Origin: Gnetum montanum
Taxonomy: Eukaryota > Streptophyta > Gnetopsida > Gnetales > Gnetaceae
Assembly: GCA_015680685.1 (NCBI GenBank)
Contig: MNCI01026530.1
Location: 193,199-257,198, forward strand
DNA length: 64,000 nucleotides
Reading direction: 5' to 3'
A program made the position numbers and the translations under genes. Positions 34,230 to 46,000 of this stretch are shown here, one piece after another. How positions within the stretch are numbered: the first letter of the stretch is position 1; every line of letters starts with the position of its first letter. A model generated the notes under the pieces. The model had not been told where the DNA came from, searched no databases, and saw only the letters and a list, made by a program, of their open reading frames with translations.

Positions 34230-36597
34230 TTCATGGTTTTAATTCCAGTCCACTTAGCTGAGAAGCTGATTGTATGTTGATAGCCCTTGTGGCATTATGT
34301 TGTTGTGGCTATGGTGGTATCTCTCCCTGCATAGGTGGAGCAGGACGTAGCTGAGTGGGGGGCTGATGAGTAGGTATGGCAGGAGAAGGTGATGGAGGAT
34401 AGTATAAATGTGGGTTCTCCCCCTAGGTGATGGAGACTATGTTTGAAAGTATTCTGGGGGGTGGTAATGAGTTTGAAATGGCACGTGACTAGAAGAGTCC
34501 CACAGGGAGACTAGTTGCTGAACGTAGTACGTGTAAGGATCTAGCTATCGGTAATGGTATTGCTACTTTGGAGGTGGCATCCCCCATGATTGTGGATGTT
34601 GCCATTGCTGGTAATACTTGTAGGGTTGCAGTGGCGCTCCACTTGGATAATATCCTTATTGTTGGTGGAACTGTTTGGGATTACCTTGTGGATAAGGCAA
34701 TCTTGAGGGTGTTTTCCTTTTTGTCAAATAAGGATTCAGCGCATACACCTTAGACTCTTGTAGATGTGACACCACTAGGCAACACCCCTTAGGATGTTCG
34801 TACTAACATATGTCACATCCATCATCCTCCTTTATGTCAGAGTCTACAACCTATTTTGCCACAACAACTTTGCCCTTACCTTTATGGTAGGCACGTTCAA
34901 CTTCTCTTCTCCTTTGTCAATCTTGCTCATTACTTCGCTCTTTGGATTTCTCCATGATTTTCAGGACACTTTGGAACCTTTCATCCAAAGAATCTCACAT
35001 CTTGTCAGCCTTGGCCAAAATTTCAAAGGTAACTTTTTGTATGGGCAAGGTTTTTCGGTTCATCACTACATCTAGTGGTGATTCTTCCTCCTCATCACAA
35101 AATCAGACTTCCTTCTTTTGGATGGAAGGGTCCCAATTATACTCTTTTACACTTTCTTTTTTTCTTAATTCCCCTTCCTCTTTGGCCACCTACTCAATGA
35201 GGCACTGCAGTTGATGGACCCTCAATTTAGATAGCCATCCTTGAGCGTAAACACCCAAGTTCTTTCTTGTTTCAAAGCGAAGCCCATATATGATATGGCA
35301 AAGCTATTCCCACTAAGAGTAGCCATGACTAGGGCATCAGTGTAACAATGAGTAATATTTTCCCATGGCTACATCCAAGTTCATGACCACCTTGTTTCCA
35401 CCCTTGGATCTATCATCTCAAATTAGCCACTCTAGAGTAGGTTTGGTATTTATCATTGAAAACTTCCAGCATCATACTCCATTGTTTGATTGATTTAGGT
35501 TCCAAAGACTGATACCAACTTTTCGCTTCCTTAATGAGTGTTCAAGGGAACAGCTTGAGTTTTTGCCAATCATTGTCTATATTCTGCAGGGTGCAAGCAT
35601 CATGAAATGCTTACAAATGAGCTTGTGGATCACAATTATATCCCCCTTCAAATTTGGGAATATTGTTCATGTTAAGGTGCTTGATCTAACTATCTTTCAA
35701 GTGTCTACTGGGTATTTGAACCACATCAACTATGTTAAGCATGCTTCAAGTAGCTAGTAGTGGTTCATCCGAGTCATAGTCCTATTGTTGGCCACGACGT
35801 CTGTGGCGATTTCAGCTGCCTCTCCTTTCTTGATGGTGAGACTCGCGTGATTGGTGACACTTTTCCTCACATCATCCCTGTCAATCCTTGTGATCCCATC
35901 AGTCTTTTTGATCACCATCATCCTGATCCTTCCTACTACAGCTACGATCAAAGTCAAAACTTGGTGAAGACAAGGTGGAACGAGAAGATGCAGACAAGGG
36001 AGGAGAACCACCACTGCCCCGGTGTCGATCTCCTCCTCTGCTCTGATGATGACCCCAATCTTCATGTCCATCTTTCCCTTTTTCATGATCTTTGTTGTGC
36101 AATCCCTCATCATCCTGGGGCTTCTGGTCACTTGATTGTTTACTTTGAATGATGGACTGGATGATCTGATGCATCGGAGGAGGTTCAGCCGAATGGGAAT
36201 CATGAAAAATAGGTTCCTCATTGTCATGCGCATCCTGCAAGAATAAAGGGGTACTGAACTATTTTCCCTTTATGTGTTCATGGCGTTCCACCTATTTTCG
36301 GTCCCATGCACGTTGTGCCTCATTCGGACGATAATCTTGGTAGTCATGATCCTCCATGATGTATTCCACAACGTGGTCCTGGATGCCCAGTCTAGCAAGA
36401 GTTTGAAGTAGCATTCCAGGAACTAATCGATCTAGAGGTAATATGATGTTACCCTCGATATCCTGCCATCGCAGATGCTCATCTTGATGTAGGATAAAGG
36501 TGAAGTTGGGGATATACTCATCTGGATGTGTGTATACCACCTGGCATTTCTATGGCATTGGTGGGTTGGATCTGTCTTGCCTGTGAGAAGAAGACAT
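34230..36597 (-). pseudogene. E3 gag, decayed
   Basis: The minus ATG at 36597 opens MSSSHRQDRSNPP. After one stop follow VVYTHPDEYIPNFTFILHQD, LRWQDIEGNIILPLDR and MLLQTLARLGI, conserved with E2 and E6. A long Asp/His/Arg/Ser-rich linker (36240-35900) precedes the gag core and a Pro/Gln/Tyr-rich C-terminus (34700-34240) matching E2. Frameshifts are frequent. Confidence 0.78.
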
Positions 36598-36741
36598 CTT
36601 TAATGTTAGCTAACAACTAAATTGGTGTGCCTTATTCTTTTACTTAAACTACCTAGCATGCATATATTTCACTATCCCAGGTTCATTCCAACGAAGTGAA
36701 TGATGATCTTGCCAAAACTAGATAGTACATGTAAGACTAAT

Positions 36742-36762
36742 AGTCCCTGACAATGGAACCAA
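36742..36762 (-). promoter_or_regulatory. E3 primer-binding site (degenerate tRNA-Asp type)
   Basis: Minus strand TTGGTTCCATTGTCAGGGAC follows the LTR end. It is recognisably the family PBS with substitutions in the middle. Confidence 0.65.
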
Positions 36763-37657
36763 TGATGAGCGGTGAGGTACTCCTATGCCCAATCATATGA
36801 ATCACGGGTGTTCACATGCAACTCGATCAAATTTCGCTAACTGCAAGCACTTACATACATAGAATTCTAGCCAGCAAAACCTTAGTTAGAACAGTCGTTG
36901 TCTTCCCAATCTCACCTGTGATGTTCCAAAGTGATGGTTGAGTGAGATTGAGGCAAATGATTTCTATTAGTTTTCTTTTTATGTTTAAAGGTCTAACTCT
37001 TTTAATGTAGTAAATGGAAAGTTGTGAAATTTGTAATAGTTCTACTCTATCACGTAACTCTCCTTTGCATAAGCAACCGATCCCATCTTCCATGCACATC
37101 CTGAGCATATCCTAACCACTACTGGGTCACCAGAAATTAGGTGTCGCTAGGTTACCAAGTGTCTGATATATGTTCGAGATGGTCATGCCTATGGTTCTAA
37201 TAAAATATGAAAAGGACAATAAACATAAAGTAATAATAATAAAGAACTTTGGAATGCTTAAAACGTTGAAATATTAAAGTGTTTTAATGCTTAAGTAATT
37301 AAATCCAAATGCTGCAAGGAATATTCAAAAAGCTCATCTTTATTTCCGCTCACACTAATGGGCTCAGGTACATTAGCGCTTGAATAAAGAGCCATACACC
37401 TTTCTGACACCTGTTGCAGGCACTTGGGAAATATTCTAACTTACATAAAAACAAACTGCAAGGGCTTCACTACAACTACCAAAATGATGTCATAAATGCT
37501 GCAGGTGTGCGAATATTTATAGCAAGAGATAGAATTTATGTTAACGTGATTGCATTAATGTATGGATGGATACATCAATGGGGTCATGTCAACATGGCCG
37601 CATCAACGAGGCTTCGTTAACGTGGCCCAATCGATGTATCAACTAAACACTTCATCA
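36763..37657 (-). repeat. E3 5' LTR
   Basis: 895 bp, minus-oriented, ends TGATGAAGTG...CGCTCATCA. The U5 end matches the other family LTRs. U3 carries its own motif set (GTTAACG, GAAGCCTCGTTGATG, CCCCATTGATGTATCC). A TATA-like TATAAATATTCG lies near 37523-37512. Bases right of 37657 are internal DNA of E4, so E3 abuts E4 directly; a matching TSD could not be found because the left end of E3 is lost. Confidence 0.87.
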
Positions 37658-38660
37658 ATAGAAAAGTGAAGAACCAAGGGGGAATGTGAAGGGTGTCACA
37701 TCAAGGAGATTTGTGGATTTTCTTTGGCCACTTCTCTATGTTCTATCATGTTGCTTTGGTTGTAATTATATCCTTGTAGACCTAATGAAAAATGGGAGTA
37801 AGAGTAACATAAAAGGGTACTAAATAAATTTCTAAGGGTCCCACTGGAAAGACATGTACCCATGCTTGAAGGCTAGTGGCTTCCCAAACTTCAAGAAAAA
37901 AATAAAAATAAAAATAAAAAACACAACAGGCCATAAATAAGCCCCTCCCTTAAACAAAACACCAAGTGATGTTACTCGAAACTATGGTAGTCTTATGGTT
38001 GTCAAATGAAGTGATGCAATAATGCAACATCACTGAAATGTGGTTTGGACTTGGTTTGAATCCTGGAAAGAAGGGCTAATGATTACTTAACCATTAAAAA
38101 CACACAAGGATTTATTGTGCCTATGGTAAGATACCTCACATCCCAATTTCTACAATCCTTTTTATAGTCCATCTCATCTCACTATCTCTGTGATCCTAAC
38201 TTGTGGTTTTGTGTAACATAGAGTTATTTTCTTAAATTGGTGGTTTTAACATGTGTGTTTTGTTTCATAGGTATGCATTACATTTAAACTCGTTTAGTGC
38301 CTATGGACATTGTTAGGTATGGTTACACAAGGGCATCATAGGGTGGAGCCTGCTTTGGGGAGGACCCACTTGTGTAACTATTGTAACTTGTATTTGTTTG
38401 CCACAACCACATTAGTCTTAACCTTCCAAGTGCATAATTGTTAAATTTCATGCTTTCTCTTATGATGTAATTGATCTATTCCACAAAATAAATATAATAC
38501 CCCTTTTCTTGCATCTTTTAAAGCTTTTAATGTTGACAACTCCATCTTCTACCACTTCTGGTGCCGAAAAATGATTACCTACTTACTCCAGAACTATGGA
38601 CCTAACATGAAACCTTCCAACCAATCACAAAGCTTCATTTTCCATGCTCAGTACCCTCCT
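37658..38660 (+). other. E4 non-coding region upstream of ORF3 promoter
   Basis: Collinear with the reverse complement of 46000-46975, including AATTTGTGGATTCTCTTTGG-like and CATGTGTGTTTTGTTTCA blocks, and GGGGAGGACCCACTTGTG. No coding text in either copy. Confidence 0.75.
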
Positions 38661-38770
38661 TAAATGCAAATTCATGAACCCCAATATCGACTACCCAATA
38701 TTAGGTTAGACACGATGTTAGATACCCAATATTGGGTCTCAAGAAGCTATATATATGACCTCCATGAAGC
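38661..38770 (+). promoter_or_regulatory. E4 putative internal ORF3 promoter with U3-like motif
   Basis: AATATTGGGTCTCAAGAA at ~38729-38746 matches AATATCGAGTCCCAAGAA in E4's own LTR U3 (~51480) at 15 of 18 positions, with neighbouring GATGTTAGATA/GATGTTGGATA. A TATA box TATATATATG follows at 38748-38757, about 570 bp upstream of the ORF3 ATG. In the LTR the same motif likewise sits just upstream of the TATA box. Confidence 0.6.
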
Positions 38771-39325
38771 TTAAACATTCATTCTCTTCATTTGTAGCTA
38801 GGGGAGCTTTTTAAATTTTCTTTTGCAACTCAAAGCTTTGCACAATTAACTTCTACTTGTGATATCTTATTCTCTACTACTCTGATTTCTGTGTCATTTG
38901 AACCTATTTGAACTCAGAGTGTTCAATTTACTCATGGAGAGAGGGGGTGGGGGGTGGCAGGGTGTTTCTTGCATGGGAAACTTGTGTTGCTTTTTCTATC
39001 ACTTGAAAGATATTACAAGGTTAAGAATGTTAAAAACCTTAAGCCTTATAATGAAAAATCAATCATATTAATGTCAAAAACCTTACTTTTTCCACCCAAG
39101 GGACCATAACCATCATAATAAGTCATACATAAGGAAAAAGGAACTAACTATGAAAGGTCATAAAAGAAGATAAAACACTTTTTGGAAATTTTTTTGAAAA
39201 TATTTCTAACTCTACAATCATATGCAATAAACGAACTTAATAAAACTAATGTGATGAGTAATTTATAAACTTGTTAATGATAAATAACAACACCTTAGTA
39301 AAATTTGATCCTTGATTGATTGCAA

Positions 39326-41598
39326 ATGGCCCCTAAAAGAGGAGCACAAGGAAGACCTTTGTAGGGACTAGCCAAATGCCTAAGGGGTGGTAAGGGCCAA
39401 CAAGCCAAGCATGAAGAGCATAAGGAACAGGAGGCTTAATCATTTAGCATCCATTAAGAGGCTCTTATCACAAGGCGGTCAGTCCAAGGAGAAGCCACAA
39501 AACCATAAGCTCCCTTGTAGGGACAATGCCTCACATCATCCCTAGAATACCTTGAGACCATTCAAGAAAAACCCATGTTGACCATGGTCATTTTGGAGAT
39601 GAACTTTGTCCTATTTATGGTGTTTGCTCCTGAGGTAGTTCAGACGCAACTCCAGGTGTCATCTTTGTCACCCATCCTTTCAAATAGTGGTGAATAGTAT
39701 CTTGGTTAAACCTACCAATTCTAGCACAACAAAGAAGAGGGCACCATTTTTTACAATTGCAGAGTCATTTTTTCGTTCTTGGTCAAAGCAATTGCCAAAT
39801 ATCTAAATCTACCAAATGAGAAGGCTAAGTTAGCCCATCTACCCATAAGGTTTGACCTTGACACTAGAAAGTTATGGCTAAGGTGAGCCTACAACAAATA
39901 AGATAAGACATACAATGAATTAACTTTGGAAGAGAGGACCTATTTTGAGATAGGGATGTATCACCTCTTCCCCACTAAAGAGCTCAAAAGAACCTCCATG
40001 TTTGTGGCTAGGGTAAGTGCCATACTAATGGGCAAATACATGGCCAATCTTCCCTAGCTATATTACATAAAAATTCAGAGGTGGTTTGAAGAAAAGAAGG
40101 TAGGGAAGCCCATACTTCCATTCCCTTGCCTGATCTAGAGGCTGTGTAAACGTGCTAGAATCCTAGGGTACACTAATGACATTCCTAGAAAGGCTTAGAA
40201 TTGAATTGCTCAAACATGCCGCACCAAGGAAAGACCTTGGTGAGTAACAAGAACTAGAGAAAGAAGTAGAACAAGAGCTTGAATAGCATTGTGAGGCACA
40301 AGTTTTACTACCATTACCATAAGATTATAGGCTTGCAATGAGCCACTTGCAAAAAATTGCCAAGATAATCAACTGGGGGAGTAGAGAGGAGTCAAGCCTA
40401 TTCAGAGTCATCAACAATGCCATGTAGTGCATTATTTTGGCCAATAAAACAAGGGGAAAAATCTCATTGTAATAAGGAGGAGAATCCTAGTGGTCAGATC
40501 AAATCTTTAGTAACATCACATCCTTTCAGGTGATGCTTGAGATAAGGAAAGGTGCCACAGTAGTGGTCATGTAGCATTAGAATGTAGCAGGTGTAGTAGA
40601 GGTGATAATAGATCACATTAAAGGGTCATTTAATGTACTTGTTATGGCTCTAATTGATTTGACTAGGACTAGAGATGTGCAAATGCTTACTGGGACTTCA
40701 ATGAATCCTACAGCCCATGAGGATGTGTTAGATCGATTGTTGTAGATAGGACGAGTAATGATAATCTTGATTGACATCCCCAGTGATGTCACTATAGCAT
40801 AATCAAAACTCATTATTACTAGGGAAAAACATGTAGAAGTAGAAGTGTAATGCTTGCAACAAGAGATGGCTACCCTAAGAGCTGAAGGACAGGACCCTGC
40901 CTGATTTGTCGCACCTAACCAACTAGACTAATTCAGAATAGAGCAGTTGAGAAAATTGATTAAAGAGAACAAAGCTGTTGAATAAGAAAAGGAGAAGGTG
41001 GTTGAAATGCCTATGCTATAGAGGCATAATCCTATTTCCATAAGAAGGCATTGACCATCATCCAAGAAGAAAATAAATAGCTTGTTGTCGAAAACTCAAG
41101 GTTGATCACTGTAGAAAAACAAAAGAATGTTCTAGAGGAAAGTGTCCATTAGTTGAGAGAACAATTGATGAGGGTTAACCAAGATATCAAAAAATTGGTC
41201 AGAGAAAATATAATCCTCTTGATGGAGGAGATTCACATCATTCAACAAAAGTTTGCCATCATAATAAGCATGTGGCAGAATGAGATTAGAAAGCATGAAA
41301 AGTTGAAGAAACACTTCCAGGACTAAGTAGGCATGTACAAGCAGATCAATGAAAAGGAAATCCAAATGGCCAAAGGCTACATTAGATCCATGTCAATGCA
41401 AAATCCTAATTAACAGCCCCATTTTTGAATAGTTATTCCTTGGTCCAATAAGTGAAAGTGAAGACTAAAGACCTGTAGATTGAGGATTTAAAGGAATACA
41501 TGGCATTGGCTAACCGTAGATATGTCAACCTTGCCATGAAAATACCAGGTTGGCCAAAGAATGAATTAGAGTAGCAAATAGCAATTACCTACGCATTA
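39326..41598 (+). pseudogene. E4 ORF3 (extra ORF), N-terminal ~85%, decayed
   Basis: The ATG in GCAAATGGCCCC starts MAPKRGAQGR. With many stops the frame reads the same protein as E5's ORF3: a conserved block ILPFPCLI..LCKRARILGYTNDIPRKA (40100-40200), TRTRDVQML, and a C-terminal heptad-rich coiled coil (KKLVRENIILLMEEIHIIQQ, 41185-41245). The FPCLI..LC pattern recalls the 'putative plant transposon protein' domain found in ORFs of plant gypsy elements; this is from memory and needs a profile search. It is interrupted by E5 and finishes at 50834-51200. Confidence 0.65.
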
Positions 41599-41603
41599 TA
41601 TGA
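41599..41603. repeat. Target-site duplication TATGA (left copy)
   Basis: TATGA precedes the E5 left LTR and is repeated at 50829-50833. Both lie within E4 ORF3. Confidence 0.93.
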
Positions 41604-42474
41604 TGATAAGTAGTGAGGTATCCCTATGTCCAACCATATGAATCACAAGCATTCAGACATGATTCGGTCAAATTCTACAGATGGAACTAGTTGTGACTCT
41701 AGATCACAATGCTTTGGTCATATTTATCTATCTTTCCACTTGGACTAGTGGTAGCTATGTCATGTATTCCAAAGTGAGGCATATGATGTTGTTCCTAATT
41801 CTATGGTACTCTTCAGAATGGTAAAGAGATAGATTAATTAAACTAATGAATGATAGAAAGCAAGATCTAAACTAGCCTATGGGCGATGAGTATCTACTCT
41901 TAACCATTTGTGCATGTCTTGGACTTCTTAAGACTACTTCTGGGATTTCCAAGTGTACGTCACTGGTTGTGCCAAATAATACACTTCTGGATTACCAAGT
42001 ATCTACACTTAAATGTTTGTGATAGGGTGTATGCATTCTGCTTAATAATAGGAATAGTAAATAAAAATAAATGGAAAATATTTAACTAAAGAACGTAGTA
42101 AATAATTAAAGTAATAATCTAAGTGGTTGCTATAATGATGGGAGTAATCTCGATCTTGATTGCTAATCATGTAGCATGTCCAAGTATGGCATACTTGAAC
42201 AAAGGTATCGTACAATTACAAACATCACACTACGGGTATGCAATGAGAATAACAATTATAAGGAAAGAAATTGAAAACTAAAACTATCTTTCTACTTCCT
42301 ACTTCTCTAACTATTAACTAGTCCCCATTTGAGCACCCAAGTATCATATTTATAGGCAAACATAGATGAGGCGACGTTGGGTATTTGACATTGCTTATTG
42401 GCTCCAATGTTAGGTACACGATGTTAAGGCTTGAACATTGCGTATCTGATGTTGAGGCCTTATAATGATGAACA
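41604..42474 (-). repeat. E5 3' LTR
   Basis: 871 bp, TGATAAGTAGTGAGG to GATGAACA on the plus strand. Collinear with 49959-50828, including ACGTTGGGTAT and AATGTTAGGTACACGATG in U3. The terminal CATCA equivalent is altered. Confidence 0.85.
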
Positions 42475-42679
42475 CTGGTCCTTGAGTTAAACAAAGTGAG
42501 AAAAAAGTTCTTTACAAAATATTGGGTAGGTATGGGATTATTGATTGATTGAAATAATGAACAGAATAATCAACTCTTTGCCTGTCATAGTGGTGTAGTA
42601 CAAAAGTGGAGCACATTTTTACAAAGTAAAATAAAAACAAATCTAGGAAGCTCATGTGGTGCTTGGAGGTAATGGCTCT

Positions 42680-45344
42680 TCCATCAGCTACTTTCCTTTG
42701 TCACCAAGTCTCTAAAATTAGTAGCGATTGAGCAAGGCCTGCAACTTTTCTTCCTTTGTCCTTGGATCATGCACCATCTAGGCTACTGTGCCAATGTGTG
42801 TTGACATTGGTACATCCCAAGGACATGGCAGTTACAAAATTTGATTCACCTTTACATGCCATGTTGTCAACTACCATCGTTCTTTCTTGAAAGCCCTAGC
42901 TTTATCTTTGAGCTCATGATAATCTATCAATCTTTGAGCTAGGTTCAACACTACATATCTATCCCTGATAACTAGCTTTGATATGCAAACTCTTTCTCAT
43001 ATAATGCATAGGTGGTCGCCATTTGTTTCTCCAAGTTACTTCGGGGATGACTTGCTATTAACATGGAAAGGTTGGCATATTTAAGGTTAGCCAATGCCAT
43101 GTACTCCTTTAGATCCTCTTTCTGTAGGTCCTTGTTTTTGAATTTTTCTTGTTGGACTAGGGCATAACTGTCCAAGATGGACCACCACTCAAGATTCTAC
43201 ATAAACAAGGAGATAATGTGGGCTTTGGTCATCTTGAGTTTCTTTTCATTGATCTATTTATTCATGTTGACCTAGTCATAGAAGTGCTCTTTTAATTTTT
43301 CATGCTTTTTGGCCTCGTTTTGCCACATGCTAATTTCAATGGCTGATTTTTGGTGAATAGCATAGACCTCCTCCATGGAGAGGGTTTTGTTCTTGTAGGC
43401 CAATCTATTTATATCCTAGTTGATCCTCACCAGTTGTTCTCGCAATTGGTGGATGCTTTCTTCTAGGATGTTCTTTTATTTCTCCACAGTGGTCAACTTG
43501 GAATTTTCTACAGTGAGCTACTTATTCTCATCTTGTATGGTGGTCAATGCCTTTTTATATGCATGAGATTGCACATTAGCATCAAGGCATTCCAAACTGT
43601 TGTCTCCTTTTCTCACTACATAGCTACTCATTCCTCTATTAGCTTGGTTAGCTTCCTTATCTTGAATTGTTTAAGTTGGTCTGGTGTAACAAAATGGGCA
43701 GGATGCTATTCTTTAGCTCATAAGGTAGCTAGCTCTTCTTATAATCTCTATATCTTGGCTTCCATATGCTCTACCCTGACTTCTTCCATGACCAACTTTC
43801 CTTTGGTGGTAATGTGGTTTGATTGGGCTATAGTGACATTGTTGGGGATGTCAAACAAAGTGGTCATTACCTAGCCCATATGCAACAATTGATTAAGCAC
43901 ATCCTCATGCACCACAGGAGTCATTAAAGTTTTGGCCAACATTTGTGCATCTCTGGTTCTTGCTAGATCTATTAGGGGCATAATAGGTACATTGAATGAC
44001 TCTTTGATGTGATCAGTGATCATCTCTACTGCACCTACTACGTTTTCATGTTGTAGCACCATGACTATGGCACCTTTTCTGGTTTTCAATGTGACTTGGA
44101 AAGAATGCGGCATTCTTAGAGATCTGGCATGACCATTGAGATCCTTCTCCTCTTACTCCTGCTGACTGTATGGAGATCTTCCCCCACGTTGGGTTAGTTG
44201 ATATGATGGACCATACAAGATCATCCATGACTTGGAAGAGATTAGCCTCGTTCCTACATCCCTAGCTAACTATTTCAATGACTCTTTGTAGATGGCTCAT
44301 CGAAGGCATATAATCCTGTGGTAGTGGTGGTGGCAAAGATTATGCTTGCAAGTGCTATTTAGGCTCACATTGCATCTCTGTTTATGGCTCTACCTCCTTC
44401 TCTACTTCTTGTTCCTCACCAAGATCCTTTCTTGGTGTTGCATTTTTCAATAGTTTAATGAAGGAGGAATGCTGAGCCTTCCTAGGGATATCATTAGTAT
44501 ATTCCAAGATCCTAGCGTGCTTGCATAGCCTTCTGATTAAGCAAGGAAATGGACATGTTGGTCTCCCTAACTTCATTTCTTTGAATTGTCATTGGATTTC
44601 AGTGAAGTAATACTGGGAAAGGTTGGCTGCAAATTTTTTCACTAAAATGACACTTCCCCTGGCCACATAAGTGGAGATTCAATTGAGCCCTTTCATGGGA
44701 AATAGGTGGTATGTCCCAATTTTGAAGTAGGTTTTCTCCTCTAGAGTCATTTCATTGTATGACTTGTCCTATTTGTCATACACTTGTCTCAGCCACAGTT
44801 TCTTTGCTTTAGGGTTAGATCTGGTGGATAGGTGAGCAACCTTAGCCCCTTCATTAGGTAGGTTGAGAGTTCTAATAATGCCCTTGACTAAATAAGAGAT
44901 GATCACCCCACAGATGTTAACAGTTGCGCCTTTGTTCTTATTATACTAGAATTGATAAACTTCACCCATGTATCATTCACCACTGTCTGATAGGATGGGT
45001 CACAATGGGGACACCTTAAGTTGCATCTGCACCGCTTCTAAAGAAAACACCACAAATGGACTGAAGTTCATTTCCACAATGATCAAAGATAATGTGGATT
45101 TTTCCAAGGTGGTAGCAAGGTAGTTAGGGGGCAACATGAGACATTTTCCTTGTTCAGAGGTTGGTAGTTATACCGCCTCTCCTTGGGCCAATTGCCCCAT
45201 AGTAGGGGCCTCTTGGTGAATACTGAAGGATTGGGCCTCCTACTCCACATGTTTCACCTGTTCACCTTGCTAATCGTGGTCACCACATGGGTGCTTAGTG
45301 GCTCTCTATGAGGGTTTACTCTAAGCACCTCTCTTTGGGGCCAT
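42680..45344 (-). pseudogene. E5 ORF3 (extra ORF), nearly full length, decayed
   Basis: The minus ATG at 45344 (GCAGATGGCCCC) starts MAPKRGA. Blocks in order: NFSPFVVFSLEAVQMQL (~45070), LNLPNEGAKVAHL (~44850), EEKTYFKIGTYHLFP (~44720), RPTCPFPCLIRRLCKHARI (~44560), RKGAIVMVLQHENVV and DLARTRDAQMLAKTLMTP (~44070-43950), a coiled-coil region (43550-43250), and YMALANLKYANLSML to 42972. The protein would be about 870-890 residues. Stops are scattered, but the order matches E4 throughout. No enzyme motif was recognised; the position between pol-side DNA and PPT is that of Athila ORF3/env-like genes. Confidence 0.65.
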
Positions 45345-45691
45345 CTGCAATCAAGAAAAAACCAAGTGTTACTAAGGTTATGTTTGTTATTACCAATCAA
45401 TTTATAGCTTATTCATAACCTTAGTTCTTTAAGTTCATGATGCCTATGATTGCAGGGTTAGGAAAATTTTCAAGAAAAAATCCCCAAAAAATGTCTGTCT
45501 CCTTTTATGACCCTTGAAAACTAGTTCCTTTTTCATTATTTGTGGCATATAATAATGGTTGTGGGCTCGTGAGTTAGAAAAATTAGATGTCTGGCATTAC
45601 TGTGAGTGACTTTTCATTATAATTCTTAAGGTTTCTAACATTCTTGCCCTTATGATGCCTTTTGGGCAATAGAAAATTTTAGCAAATTAGT

Positions 45692-45727
45692 NNNNNNNNN
45701 NNNNNNNNNNNNNNNNNNNNNNNNNNN
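45692..45727. other. Assembly gap (36 N)
   Basis: Run of N in the leader between the E5 putative internal promoter and ORF3. Confidence 1.
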
Positions 45728-45879
45728 GACTAAGTTAAACACTCTGGGTTTAGATGGATTCAAACAAAATGTAAATCAAAGTGGTAGAGAGCTAGATATC
45801 GCAAGTGGAAGATAGATGCGTAGAGCTTTGAGTTGCAAGAAAAAATTTTCAACAACTTCCCTAGTAGCAAATGATGAAA

Positions 45880-46000
45880 ATGATACTATTTTTGAGACTT
45901 GATGTTAGGTATGTGATGTCATGTATGGAACACTAGGTTAGACTCGACGTCAGGTACATGACATCGAGCTCCAAAAATTTGCATTTTATGGGGCCACTAA
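45880..46000 (-). promoter_or_regulatory. E5 putative internal ORF3 promoter with U3-like motif
   Basis: Contains GATGTTAGGTATGTGATGTC and GACGTCAGGTACATGACATC (45901-45965, plus-strand reading), matching E5's LTR U3 units GACGTCGGGTATCC and GATGTCAGGTACACAACGTC (50722-50780). A clear TATA box is lacking here (AAAATAGTATC). Position matches the E3 and E4 promoters. Confidence 0.55.

Larger units (their letters stand above)
28202..37657 (-). mobile_element. E3: pol-containing Athila-like retrotransposon, 3' end truncated
   Basis: Read on the minus strand: 5' LTR 37657-36763, tRNA-Asp-type PBS, gag, protease, RT, integrase, non-coding DNA, a putative internal promoter and the first ~50 codons of ORF3, cut at 28202 against a copia remnant. 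No 3' LTR is present. It is the only member here with RT and integrase, but stops, frameshifts and a changed protease active site show it is dead. It may represent the donor type for pol-less E2 and E5. Confidence 0.85.
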
